From Ketobacter sp. (lineage in GTDB: Bacteria > Pseudomonadota > Gammaproteobacteria > Pseudomonadales > Ketobacteraceae): 63,151 nt of DNA. The notes under the pieces are model-generated. The model made no database searches. It was not told the DNA's origin and was given only the letters and a program-made list of their open reading frames with translations. This document shows positions 35,971 to 45,180 of the stretch, one piece after another; position 1 is the first letter of the stretch, and the number at the start of each line of letters is the position of its first letter. The stretch lies in the NCBI RefSeq assembly GCF_003671495.1, contig NZ_RCHN01000011.1:1-63151 (forward strand), read 5' to 3'. The position numbers were made by a program, and so were the translations under genes.

Positions 35971-37506
35971 ATGAATATTCGAGACATGATGCGTCGTTCA
36001 GCCCAGTTCCATGCGGATAAACCCGCCATCATTGCCGGCACATCACGATTGACGTTCGCCCAGGCCTGGCAGCGGGGGTGTCGCATGGCGAACCTGTTGT
36101 TGTCCATGGGCCTGAAACCCGGCGATGCGGTGGCGTCGCTGGAGGACAATACTCTGGAGGCGGTGGACTTCTTCCTGGGGGCGGCCATTGCCAACATCAC
36201 GCGGGTGCCGCTCTATGCCCGTAACGCCCGCAGCAGCCACCAGTACATGATGGAACACACTCATTGTCGAGCGGTGGTGGTGGCCGAACATTACGCAGAT
36301 CAGTTGGAAGGCATGAACCACGAGCTGGCAGAACTGGAGCACATCATCGTGCGGCAGAAAAGCGGTTACGAGGACTGGTTGGCCAGCTTTCCGGATACGG
36401 ACCCCGATGTGGCGGTGGAGCCGGAACAGAACTACGTGATTCGCCATACCGGCGGCACCACCGGCAAACCCAAAGGGGTGGCCTTTACCCACCGCTCCTG
36501 GCTCGAGATCGGTCGCAACTGGTTTTTCACCCTGCCTCCGGTTTCCCCCGGGGATGTGTGCATGCACATCGCACCCATCTCCCACGCCTCCGGTTATATG
36601 TTTGTGCCAATCTGGTTGATGGGGGGTGTCAACCTGGTGGTGGAAAAATACCAGGCCGATGCGGTGGTGGATCTGATGGAACACGAAAAAGTGGCGTACA
36701 TGTTTGTGGCACCCACCATGGTGAACGACATCATGCACGTCAAAGGCGTGGAGACGCGGGATTACTCCAGCCTGAAGGTATTGATGATCGGTGCGGCGCC
36801 CATTACCGAAGCCTCGGTGCGCAAAGCCCATGGCATCTGGGGCGATGCGCTGTGTCAGCTGTACGGTCAGTCGGAAGGCGTGCCGGTCACCATGACCATG
36901 GCATCAGAGTGGGTGACGGAGGTGGCCGGTTCCAATCCACTGCGGTCCTTGGGCAAAGTGCATCCGTTCTGTGAAGTGGAAATTCGCGATCCGGAAACCC
37001 AGCAGGCGCTGCCTTATGGTGAGGAGGGCGAGATCTGTTTCCGTAACGACGGTCAGATGAGTGGTTATTGGGAAAACCCGGAAGCTTCTGCCAAGACCGT
37101 GGTGCGAGGCTTTATTCACACCGGAGACGTAGGTTACCTGGATCACAATGGTTACCTGTATATGTTCGACCGCAAAGACGACATGATTCTTTCCGGTGGT
37201 TTCAACATCTGGCCGACGGAGCTGGAAAATGTGTTGGCCACCCATGAACAGGTGATTGAGGTGGTGGCCTTTGGTGTGCCCCATGAACGCTTCGGTGAAT
37301 CCCCTTATGCCATCGTCATGGTGGATGACCCGGCACAGGTGACCGAGCAGGAACTCATTGAAATGTGTGCCAAGGAATTGGGGTCATACAAAAAGCCCAT
37401 CAAGGTGGAAATCCAGACCACACCCTTACCCCGCACCCCGGTGGGCAAGATGAGCCGCAAACTGATTCGTGCGCCGTACTGGGAAGGCACAGGCCGAACT
37501 AAGTAG
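35971..37506 (+). CDS. Acyl-CoA ligase (AMP-forming)
   Basis: This 511-aa adenylate-forming enzyme has the P-loop HTGGTTGKPKGVAFTHRS (about residues 155-172), GQSEGVPVT, the hinge-region FDRKDDMILSGGFNIWPTELE and the C-terminal catalytic Lys in RTPVGKMSRK. It should activate a free carboxylic acid to its CoA thioester. Its place before the carboxylase genes suggests the substrate is a branched or isoprenoid acid. GAGGA lies upstream of the ATG; the gap to the racemase gene is 89 bp. Confidence 0.92.
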   Translation: MNIRDMMRRSAQFHADKPAIIAGTSRLTFAQAWQRGCRMANLLLSMGLKPGDAVASLEDNTLEAVDFFLGAAIANITRVPLYARNARSSHQYMMEHTHCRAVVVAEHYADQLEGMNHELAELEHIIVRQKSGYEDWLASFPDTDPDVAVEPEQNYVIRHTGGTTGKPKGVAFTHRSWLEIGRNWFFTLPPVSPGDVCMHIAPISHASGYMFVPIWLMGGVNLVVEKYQADAVVDLMEHEKVAYMFVAPTMVNDIMHVKGVETRDYSSLKVLMIGAAPITEASVRKAHGIWGDALCQLYGQSEGVPVTMTMASEWVTEVAGSNPLRSLGKVHPFCEVEIRDPETQQALPYGEEGEICFRNDGQMSGYWENPEASAKTVVRGFIHTGDVGYLDHNGYLYMFDRKDDMILSGGFNIWPTELENVLATHEQVIEVVAFGVPHERFGESPYAIVMVDDPAQVTEQELIEMCAKELGSYKKPIKVEIQTTPLPRTPVGKMSRKLIRAPYWEGTGRTK

Positions 37507-37518
37507 TTGGAAATCTGA

Positions 37519-39117
37519 ATGAGCAGAATAGCGAGCAACGTCAACAAGAATGCCGACGCCTACCGTGATAACTACGCGTATCACACTGAGTTGTCATTGC
37601 AACTCCGCAGTCGCATGGAAGAGGCCATCAACGGTGGCCGGGATCACCTGATCGAACGGCATCGCCGGCGGGGAAAGCTGCTGCCACGGGAACGTATTGA
37701 CCTGTTGGTGGACCCGTGTACGCCGTTTTTGGAGTTCTCCACCCTGGCAGCTTATGAGCAGTACGGTGGGCGGGTGCACAGTGCCGGTGTGGTGACCGGC
37801 ATCGGTGTGATTCATGGAGCCCATTGCGTCATCGTGGCCAATGATTCCACGGTGAAAGGCGGCGCCTATTATCCGGAGACCGTAAAAAAGCACATCCGCG
37901 CCCAGGAAATTGCCGATAAGCACAACCTGCCCTGCATCTATCTGGTGGATTGCGGTGGTGCCTACCTGCATGAATGGGACCGGGTGTTTCCGGACCGGGA
38001 TCACTTCGGCAATATTTTCTTCCGCCAATGCAATATGTCGGCCCGGGGTCTGCCGCAACTGGCGGCGGTATTCGGTGTCTCCACCGCCGGTGCGGCTTAT
38101 ATTCCGGCGCTATCTGATGAAGTGGTGATGGTGCGCGGCAATGCCACCATCCACCTGGGCGGCCCCTCCATCGTTAAAGTCGCCATCAATGAAGACATCA
38201 GTCCGGAGGAGCTGGGCGGTGCCGAGATGCACACCACCGTATCCGGAGTGTCGGACTATATTGCCGAAACCGAGCAGGAAGCCTTGGCCCGCATGCGGGA
38301 CATTGTGGCGGGACTGAATCGCAAGCCGGCCTGCCAGCAACGGCGCAAAGACAGCAAGCCGCCGGTCTACGACATCGATGAGTTGAAAGGCATCGTGAGC
38401 CGGGATTTTGCCCAGCCCTACGACATTCGGGAGGTGATTGCCCGGTTGGTGGATGCCAGTGAATTCCAGGAATTCAAACCCCAGTGGGGCACCAGCCTGA
38501 TTTGTGGCACCGCCCACATTGACGGCTATCCGGTGGGCATTCTCGGTAATAACGGACCGCTGTTTGCTGATGCGTCGGTGAAGGGCGCGCATTTTATTTC
38601 CCTCTGTGAGCAACGCAACATCCCCCTGCTGTTCCTGCAAAACGTGCCGGGCTTCATGGTGGGCAAAGCGGCGGAGCAGGGGGGGATTTCCAAGCACAGT
38701 GCCAAGCTGGTGTATGCCATGTCCTGTGCCAGGGTGCCGCGTTTCACCATTGTGGTGGGCGGCTCCTACGGTGCGGGAAACTACGGCATGTGCGGGCGGG
38801 GCTTTCGACCGAACCTGATGTTTGCCTGGCCCAATTCGGTGGTGGCCACCATGAGCCCCGACATTGGCACCAACGTGGTGATGGAGTTGGCCAGGTCCAG
38901 CATCAGCAATAAGGCGACACCGGAATCCCTAGAAAAACTGGATCGGGAAACCCGCGCCATGTACGCCGAAAAAAGTAATGCCTACTACGCCACCTCGCGG
39001 ATCTGGGATGACGGCATCATTGAGCCGGAACAAACCCGGGATGTGTTGGCGCTGTGCCTGTCGGTAGCCTCCACGCTGCCTGCAGATGACGAGCGCAGTT
39101 ACGTGTACCGGATGTAG
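37519..39117 (+). CDS. Acyl-CoA carboxylase beta subunit (methylcrotonyl/geranyl-CoA carboxylase type)
   Basis: This 532-aa carboxyltransferase subunit matches methylcrotonyl- and geranyl-CoA carboxylase beta chains in length and motifs: RHRRRGKLLPRERIDLLVDP, FGVSTAGAAYIPALSDE, LQNVPGFMVGKAAEQGG and VVGGSYGAGNYGMCGRGF. It transfers CO2 from biotin to a beta-methyl enoyl-CoA. The alpha subunit is at 40070. Which substrate is used (3-methylcrotonyl, geranyl or another) cannot be decided by eye. Confidence 0.93.
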   Translation: MSRIASNVNKNADAYRDNYAYHTELSLQLRSRMEEAINGGRDHLIERHRRRGKLLPRERIDLLVDPCTPFLEFSTLAAYEQYGGRVHSAGVVTGIGVIHGAHCVIVANDSTVKGGAYYPETVKKHIRAQEIADKHNLPCIYLVDCGGAYLHEWDRVFPDRDHFGNIFFRQCNMSARGLPQLAAVFGVSTAGAAYIPALSDEVVMVRGNATIHLGGPSIVKVAINEDISPEELGGAEMHTTVSGVSDYIAETEQEALARMRDIVAGLNRKPACQQRRKDSKPPVYDIDELKGIVSRDFAQPYDIREVIARLVDASEFQEFKPQWGTSLICGTAHIDGYPVGILGNNGPLFADASVKGAHFISLCEQRNIPLLFLQNVPGFMVGKAAEQGGISKHSAKLVYAMSCARVPRFTIVVGGSYGAGNYGMCGRGFRPNLMFAWPNSVVATMSPDIGTNVVMELARSSISNKATPESLEKLDRETRAMYAEKSNAYYATSRIWDDGIIEPEQTRDVLALCLSVASTLPADDERSYVYRM

Positions 39118-39137
39118 AAGGATGGCACAGAGGGGAT

Positions 39138-39247
39138 GCAGGAAGGTGGAAGTGCGGTTTGGGAGCGTCAGCGGCCATGGACGGCCGCTGTCGAGCGCAC
39201 AGGGATGTGCTTGCAGCGATTCCCAAACCGCACTTCCACCTTCCTGC
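39138..39247. repeat. Large nested inverted repeat (REP/MITE-like hairpin)
   Basis: Perfect 27-bp arms (39138-39164 and 39221-39247, beginning GCAGGAAGGTGGAAGTGCGG) enclose an inner hairpin (CAGCGGCC / GGCCGCTG, 39169-39190) and a small GCGCAC-AGGGAT-GTGC hairpin. The element fills the gap between the carboxylase beta gene and the hydratase gene inside an operon. It looks like a non-autonomous mobile repeat or a strong RNA structure; no terminator T-run follows. Confidence 0.85.
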
Positions 39248-39284
39248 GTCACCGTACCCGATTCTGAAAGCGAGTGAACTAAAG

Positions 39285-40073
39285 ATGAATTACAACACCA
39301 TTCAAGTGACCATCGATGCCCGCGGCGTGGCGACGCTGTTGTTGAACCGGCCTGAGCGCCACAATGCCATGAACGATGAACTGATTCGGGAAGTAACCGA
39401 AGCCGCCGTCGCATTGGATAACAACCCCCAGGTACGGGCCGTGGTGTTGACCGGCCAGGGCGCATCCTTCTGCGCCGGCGGCGACCTGAAATGGATGCAG
39501 GGCATCTTTGACGCCAGCCGTGCCGAGCGGGTGGCAGACAGCGCCCGACTGGCGCGCATGTTGCGCACCCTGAACGAACTGTCCAAGCCCCTGATTGGCC
39601 GCATCAACGGCCAGGCCTATGGGGGCGGTACCGGCATGATGTCGGTGTGCGATATCACCATCGCCGTGGAGTCTGCCAACTTTGCCCTCACCGAGGTGCG
39701 TCTGGGGTTGACCCCCGCCAACATCTCCACCTTTGTGGTGGCCAAAATGGGCCGCTCCAATGCCCGTCGCACATTCCTTAATGCCCGCCCGCTCACCGCT
39801 GCCAAAGCCAAGGAATTAAATTTGGTGGATGAAGTGGTGCCGGACGATCAACTGGATGCCGCGGTGGAAGAAGAGCTCAACTATGTATTGCAGTGCGGGC
39901 CCGGTGCCATTGCCGCCACCAAAAAACTGATTTTTTATGTGGACAGCCACGATACTGACACCAACCTGATTTACACCGCGAACCTGTTGGCGGACACCTG
40001 GGAATCGGAAGAAGGGCAGGAAGGCATCCATTGCTTTTTTAATAAGGAAACCCCCCGTTGGAGACAGAAATGA
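39285..40073 (+). CDS. Enoyl-CoA hydratase/isomerase (methylglutaconyl-CoA hydratase-like)
   Basis: This 262-aa crotonase-fold protein starts at the ATG at 39285. It has the oxyanion-hole motifs LNRPERHNAMND and GASFCAGGDLKWM, and GQAYGGGTGMMSVCDI. The placement between carboxylase beta and alpha genes is that of LiuC/AtuE hydratases, which hydrate 3-methylglutaconyl- or isohexenylglutaconyl-CoA. Its stop overlaps the alpha-subunit start (ATGA). Confidence 0.9.
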   Translation: MNYNTIQVTIDARGVATLLLNRPERHNAMNDELIREVTEAAVALDNNPQVRAVVLTGQGASFCAGGDLKWMQGIFDASRAERVADSARLARMLRTLNELSKPLIGRINGQAYGGGTGMMSVCDITIAVESANFALTEVRLGLTPANISTFVVAKMGRSNARRTFLNARPLTAAKAKELNLVDEVVPDDQLDAAVEEELNYVLQCGPGAIAATKKLIFYVDSHDTDTNLIYTANLLADTWESEEGQEGIHCFFNKETPRWRQK

Positions 40074-42130
40074 GTGCCATAAAACGATTGCTGGTGGCCA
40101 ACCGGGGTGAAATTGCCTGTCGGGTGATCCGGGCGTGCAAGCGCCTGGGTATTGAATCGGTGGCGGTGTTCTCCGATGCGGACCGTCACAGCCAGCACGT
40201 GCAGCAGGCGGACATGGCCGTGCACATCGGCGGCTCGGCGGCCAATGAAAGTTACCTGAATGCAGAGGCCATCATTGCGGCCGCCCGCAAAATCAGTGCC
40301 GATGCCATCCACCCCGGTTATGGCTTCCTGTCGGAAAGTACCGCGCTGATTTCCCTCTGCGCGCAGCAGGACATTATTTTTGTCGGCCCCAGTGTGGAAA
40401 GCATTGCGGCCATGGGGTCCAAGATCGAGGCCAAAGCCATCGCCCAATCCCTGGATATTCCCACGGTGCCCGGTTATAACGGTGAGGCTCAGGATCTGGA
40501 AACCCTGCTCGATCAAGGCCACAGCATCGGCTTTCCTCTGTTGATCAAAGCCAGTGCCGGCGGTGGCGGTAAAGGCATGCGCATCGTGCATGCGGCCGGC
40601 GAGTTTGAAGGCGCGCTGAAACAGGCGCGCCAGGAAGCCCTGAGCGCGTTTGGCGATGATCGGGTGTTGCTGGAGAAATACATCGTTCGTCCCCGTCACA
40701 TTGAAGTGCAGTTGCTGGGTGACCATCACGGCCATGTGCTGCATTTGCTGGATCGGGAATGTTCCATCCAGCGCAATTATCAGAAGGTGATTGAGGAAGC
40801 GCCGGTCAGCCACCTGGATGAATCAGTGCGCCAGGAACTGTTCGATTGTGCCGTGCGCCTGGGCCAGCACCTGAATTATCAGGGCGCCGGTACGGTGGAA
40901 TTTATTCTGGATGCCGACAGCCGCGCTGCCTATTTTCTGGAGATGAATACCCGTCTGCAGGTGGAGCATCCCACCACGGAGATGGTCACCGGACTGGATC
41001 TGGTGGAATGGCAGATCCGCGTTGCCCGGGGTGAGCCCCTGGCGTTCACCCAGGACGCTATCCATGCCAATGGCCATGCCATTGAAGCCCGGGTCAATGC
41101 AGAAGATCCCGCCAATGATTACCTGCCGGAGATCGGCACCATCACGCTGTATCGCGAACCGGTGGCGGAAGGGCTGCGCATCGACAGCGGTGTGGCCCAG
41201 GGCTCCGAGATCACCCCATTTTACGATTCCATGGTGGCCAAGATCATCGCCCACGGTGGCAGCCGGGGGCTGGCAGCCCAACGCCTGCTGCAGGGCCTGA
41301 ACCACTTTGCCATCGGCGGCGTGAAAACCAATCAGGAATTCCTCACCAGCATCATTACCCGGCCGGCGTTTCACCAGGAACTCAGTACTCAATACCTGGC
41401 GCAACAATTTCCCAACGGTTGGCAGCCCTGGGGTGAATCCATGCACGCGGCGATTGCCGCAGCCGCCTGTGCCCTGCAGCAGGAAACCTTGCACAGCGCT
41501 GACCCGTTGAGCGGATCACCCTGGCAGTCCATGGGGGCGTGGCGTCTCACACAGTTGAGTGGCACTCCGGCCACCAGTCGGTTGTGGCTGCAAAGTGCGG
41601 CCGGGTTACAGGAGATTCGGATTCAGGGACGGCAGGGCCATTATCAGGTGAGTCTGCAGGAAGGCCAGGATGAGCAGGTGGAATGGGTGAGTTTTCCCGT
41701 TCTGCTGTATCCACCGCAATTGAATTCGCCGCAGCAAAGCTCCGGTCAATGGCGGGTGGAGCTGGAGGGCACCCATCGCAACCTGGATATTGTGATTCGT
41801 GATCGGCATGTCTCGCTCAGCTCGCCACGTTTGCGCCGCAGCTATCAGTTTGTCGGCCTGGAGGAGAGCCAGTTGGGGGCGGTCGCCGGCAGCAAGAATG
41901 CCGGCAACGAAGTGCGCGCCGCCATGCCCGGCCTGGTCACCGACGTGTTGGTGCAGGCCGGTGATGTGGTCAGCGCCGGTGCGACCGCGGCGGTGATGGA
42001 AGCCATGAAACTGATCCATAATTTGCCCTGCCCGGTGAGCGGTGTGGTGAAGGAGGTGAGAGTGGCTGCCGGTGACAAAGTGGAAGATGGCGCCCTGCTG
42101 ATTACCATCGAACCTGCAACTGAGGACTGA
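40070..42130 (+). CDS. Acyl-CoA carboxylase alpha subunit (biotin carboxylase plus biotin carrier)
   Basis: This 686-aa protein starts at the ATG at 40070, in an ATGA overlap and 7 nt after GGAG. The biotin carboxylase domain (about 1-450) shows IKRLLVANRGEIACRVIR, KASAGGGGKGMRIV, and EMNTRLQVEHPTTEMVTG. A linker domain leads to the C-terminal carrier domain with the biotinyl lysine in EAMKL (Lys647). It carboxylates biotin with ATP and bicarbonate and partners with the beta subunit at 37519. Confidence 0.95.
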   Translation: MSAIKRLLVANRGEIACRVIRACKRLGIESVAVFSDADRHSQHVQQADMAVHIGGSAANESYLNAEAIIAAARKISADAIHPGYGFLSESTALISLCAQQDIIFVGPSVESIAAMGSKIEAKAIAQSLDIPTVPGYNGEAQDLETLLDQGHSIGFPLLIKASAGGGGKGMRIVHAAGEFEGALKQARQEALSAFGDDRVLLEKYIVRPRHIEVQLLGDHHGHVLHLLDRECSIQRNYQKVIEEAPVSHLDESVRQELFDCAVRLGQHLNYQGAGTVEFILDADSRAAYFLEMNTRLQVEHPTTEMVTGLDLVEWQIRVARGEPLAFTQDAIHANGHAIEARVNAEDPANDYLPEIGTITLYREPVAEGLRIDSGVAQGSEITPFYDSMVAKIIAHGGSRGLAAQRLLQGLNHFAIGGVKTNQEFLTSIITRPAFHQELSTQYLAQQFPNGWQPWGESMHAAIAAAACALQQETLHSADPLSGSPWQSMGAWRLTQLSGTPATSRLWLQSAAGLQEIRIQGRQGHYQVSLQEGQDEQVEWVSFPVLLYPPQLNSPQQSSGQWRVELEGTHRNLDIVIRDRHVSLSSPRLRRSYQFVGLEESQLGAVAGSKNAGNEVRAAMPGLVTDVLVQAGDVVSAGATAAVMEAMKLIHNLPCPVSGVVKEVRVAAGDKVEDGALLITIEPATED

Positions 42131-42133
42131 TCC

Positions 42134-43279
42134 GTGCTGCCCACACCGTATTTTCTGGAAGAACACCACATGCTGCGGGAGCAGGTACGGCGGTTTGTGG
42201 AAAAAGAAATCCTGCCCAATGGCGATGCCTGGGAGCAGGTCGGCTGTGTGCCCCGCGCACTGCTGTTGAAAATGGGGGAACTGGGATTCCTTGGACTGAC
42301 CCATGACACCGACTACGGTGGCAGTGGCATGGATGTGCGGGCGGCCACCGTGTTGGCGGAAGAGCTGGGCCGTTGTACCTTTGCCGGCGTCACCATCACC
42401 GCGCTGGTACACACTAATATGGCCTCACCGCATTTGGCATTGGCGGGTTCCCCTGCGCAAAAGCAGAAATATCTGCCGGACATCATCCAGGGTAAAAAAA
42501 TCACCGCAGTCTGTGTGACCGAACCTGCCGCCGGGTCCGATGTGGCAGGCATCAAAACCCGGGCCGTGCGCGACGGGGATAACTGGATCATCAACGGTAG
42601 CAAGATATTCATCACCAATGGCGTGCAGGGCGATATTTATTTTGTGGCGGTGAAAACCGATCCCAACGCAAAGGGTTCCCGTGGTATTTCCATGTTTATT
42701 GTGGAAAAGGGCACGCCGGGGTTCAGCATCGGTCGCAGCCTGAAAAAACACGGTTGGCGCAGTTCCGACACCGCAGAATTGTTCTTCGAGGACGTGCGGG
42801 TGCCGGCAGAAAATCTGTTGGGGGAAGAAAACAAAGGCTTTTATGCCGTGATGAAAAATTTCCAGCATGAACGCATTATGCTGGCGGCCATGGGGGTGGG
42901 AGAAGCTCAGAAAGCGCTGGACCTCACCATTGAAAACGTAAAGCAGCGCCAGGCTTTCGGTGGCGCCCTGTTCGACAAAGATGTTGTGCGCCTGAAACTG
43001 GCACAGGCCCAAACCAAGGTGGATGCGGCCCGCAATTTCCTGTACTACGTGGCCTGGCTGGATGCCCAGGGTCACGACTGCATCAAGGAAGTGTCCGGCC
43101 TCAAAGCCTGGGCCTGCGAAGTCACCAACGAGGTCATGTACGACTGTGTGCAACTGCACGGCGGCATGGGCTTTATGGCGGAAAGTGTGATTGAGCGCAT
43201 GTACCGCGATGCCCGGGTGTTGACCATCGGTGGTGGCGCCACGGAGGTGATGTACGGCGAAGTGGCGAAACGTCTATGA
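42134..43279 (+). CDS. Acyl-CoA dehydrogenase (isovaleryl/citronellyl-CoA type)
   Basis: This 381-aa enzyme begins at GTG 42134 after GAGGA; ATG at 42170 is an alternative. FAD and substrate motifs are VTEPAAGSDVAG, WIINGSKIFITNG, KQRQAFGG and QLHGGMGFMAES. The C-terminal catalytic position is GGGATE without the usual YEG, while Glu in FQHERIML matches the catalytic Glu of isovaleryl-type dehydrogenases. That fits oxidation of branched acyl-CoAs. It lies directly after the carboxylase alpha gene and overlaps the next gene (ATGA). Confidence 0.92.
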   Translation: MLPTPYFLEEHHMLREQVRRFVEKEILPNGDAWEQVGCVPRALLLKMGELGFLGLTHDTDYGGSGMDVRAATVLAEELGRCTFAGVTITALVHTNMASPHLALAGSPAQKQKYLPDIIQGKKITAVCVTEPAAGSDVAGIKTRAVRDGDNWIINGSKIFITNGVQGDIYFVAVKTDPNAKGSRGISMFIVEKGTPGFSIGRSLKKHGWRSSDTAELFFEDVRVPAENLLGEENKGFYAVMKNFQHERIMLAAMGVGEAQKALDLTIENVKQRQAFGGALFDKDVVRLKLAQAQTKVDAARNFLYYVAWLDAQGHDCIKEVSGLKAWACEVTNEVMYDCVQLHGGMGFMAESVIERMYRDARVLTIGGGATEVMYGEVAKRL

Positions 43280-44334
43280 GCCACTCACCCATAAGCCACT
43301 CGCATACCGCCAAACGCTACCCGCTGCAAACGGCGCCCGGCCAGGGGGAAGCCATTGCCATCAATGACTATGTAAGATGGCTGCGTTCCCCCTTGCCAAT
43401 GTCCCTCAATCACATCAACTGCTATCTGTTGCGGGACACGGGTGGCTGGTGTGTTGTGGATACCGGCATGAATGGCGACGCTGCCCGTCAGCAATGGTTG
43501 GATGTCATCGAATCCCAGCTGGATGGCGAACCCATCACCCGGGTCATCGTCACCCATCATCACCCGGATCATGTGGGGCTGGCGGGATGGCTCTGCGACA
43601 GCCACCGGGTGCCACTGTTTACAACGGAAGCAGAATATCTCTACACCTGTGCGCTCAACGGCGCCTCCGGTGATGCCAGCCGTCAGGGCCCCTATTGGGA
43701 AGTTACCCGCTATTTCAACCAGACCGGCATATCCGACACCGATCGCAATGCGCTGCTTGACAACAAAGACTACAACCACCTGGTGTCCTCTGTTCCCACT
43801 GCGTACCACCGGGTGCAGGATGGGCAGCGTTTGCAGATTGGCAGCCAGCAGTGGGAGGCCATCACCACCCGGGGTCATGCTCCGGAGCACCTGTGCCTGT
43901 ACAGTCGGGAGTTGGACATCCTTATTTCCGGTGACCAGGTACTGCCCGAGATCACCTCCAACGTCAGCGTGTCCCCCACAGCGCCTGCCGACAATCCGCT
44001 GCAGGACTGGCTGCAGGCCCACGCCACCATGGCCCGACGGGTGCCGGATTCGGTGCTGGTGCTGCCGGCCCATCAACTGCCGTTCACGGGACTGCACGGC
44101 CGCTTGCAGGAGGTGGTGGCGCATCACCGGGAACGGCTGGAAGCCTTGCTGGCGTTGATGGACCGCCCCAAGTCAGCCCAGGCGCTGACCACAGAATTGT
44201 TCGATAAGTCTTTGGAACCCTTCCAGAATTTTCTGGCGGTGGGGGAGGTGGTGGCGCATCTTCATTACCTGCTGGCGGAGGGGCGCACAAAACGGGAACT
44301 GATCGGTCAGGTATATTATTATGGTCGTTCCTGA
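43276..44334 (+). CDS. MBL-fold metallo-hydrolase
   Basis: This 352-aa protein has the zinc-binding motif VTHHHPDHVG (HxHxDH) near residue 95, the later His in TTRGHAPEHLCLY, and Asp in LISGDQVLP. A C-terminal helical domain is typical of acyl-CoA-pathway relatives (LACTB2-like). It may hydrolyse a thioester or lactone intermediate. It is translationally coupled to the dehydrogenase gene. Confidence 0.88.
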   Translation: MSHSPISHSHTAKRYPLQTAPGQGEAIAINDYVRWLRSPLPMSLNHINCYLLRDTGGWCVVDTGMNGDAARQQWLDVIESQLDGEPITRVIVTHHHPDHVGLAGWLCDSHRVPLFTTEAEYLYTCALNGASGDASRQGPYWEVTRYFNQTGISDTDRNALLDNKDYNHLVSSVPTAYHRVQDGQRLQIGSQQWEAITTRGHAPEHLCLYSRELDILISGDQVLPEITSNVSVSPTAPADNPLQDWLQAHATMARRVPDSVLVLPAHQLPFTGLHGRLQEVVAHHRERLEALLALMDRPKSAQALTTELFDKSLEPFQNFLAVGEVVAHLHYLLAEGRTKRELIGQVYYYGRS

Positions 44335-44361
44335 GTGCGATTTTCTGTAGGGGGAACAACG

Positions 44362-45066
44362 ATGAATCTGGAACAAGCCACCTTGGCGGAATGCTTTGAT
44401 GCGGTGGTCAACCAACGCCGCTCGGTGCGCGGCTTTTTGAATACGCCGGTGCCACGGACTTTGATCGAGCATGTGTTTACGCTGGCCAGCCGTGCGCCGT
44501 CCAATTGCAACACCCAGCCCTGGACCACCCATGTGGTCAGCGGCGGCAAGCTGGAACAACTGCGGGACATCCTGCCCCTGAATACCCAGCGCGGCCGCAT
44601 GACCCTGGATTTTCCCTATGAACCCAAATATCACGGGGTGTATCAGGAACGGCAGTTTGATGCGGCCAATCAGATGTATGGGGCGGTGGGCCTGGAGCGC
44701 AAGGACAAGGCAGAACGACTGGAAGTGTTTATGCGCAACTATCGCTTCTTTGGTGCACCCCATGTGGCGTTCCTGTTTCTGCCGGAACATTTCGGTCTGC
44801 GGGAAGCCGCCGATGTGGGTATGTATGCTCAAACCCTGATGCTGGCCCTGACCGCCCACGGCCTGGGCAGTTGCCCGCAAACGTCACTGGGCTTTCATGC
44901 CGACGCCGTGCGGGAGGTGCTGGAGGTGGATGCCAGTCACAAGTTGCTGTTCGGTATTTCCTTTGGCTATGAGGACACCAGCGACCCCATCAACAATGCC
45001 CGCATCGGACGGGCCGGGCTGGCGGAAACCACGGTGTTCCACGATCTCGAGCCGACACCGGAATAG
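44362..45066 (+). CDS. Nitroreductase-family flavoprotein
   Basis: This 234-aa protein starts at the ATG at 44362 after AGGGGGAA. It has the FMN-binding opening QRRSVRGFLNTPV, SRAPSNCNTQPW and the late GLGSCPQTSLGFHADAVREVL of the family. Such enzymes reduce nitro groups, quinones or enones with NAD(P)H. Within this operon it could reduce an unsaturated intermediate. The gap to the metallo-hydrolase gene is 27 bp. Confidence 0.9.
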   Translation: MNLEQATLAECFDAVVNQRRSVRGFLNTPVPRTLIEHVFTLASRAPSNCNTQPWTTHVVSGGKLEQLRDILPLNTQRGRMTLDFPYEPKYHGVYQERQFDAANQMYGAVGLERKDKAERLEVFMRNYRFFGAPHVAFLFLPEHFGLREAADVGMYAQTLMLALTAHGLGSCPQTSLGFHADAVREVLEVDASHKLLFGISFGYEDTSDPINNARIGRAGLAETTVFHDLEPTPE

Positions 45067-45074
45067 AACACCGG

Positions 45075-45143
45075 ATGAGAACCGCAGCACAAGATTCCAA
45101 GCAAAAGCAGAAGCATAAGAAGTACAAACAGAAGCAGCCTTAA
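45075..45143 (+). CDS. Possible 22-residue Lys/Gln-rich micropeptide
   Basis: A short open frame in the gap before the small-protein gene encodes a very basic peptide (nine Lys and five Gln among 22 residues). No Shine-Dalgarno is visible, so chance is a fair explanation. Confidence 0.15.
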   Translation: MRTAAQDSKQKQKHKKYKQKQP

Positions 45144-45180
45144 AAACAACAAAGCAGTACAGCACACAAGGAGAGCAGCC

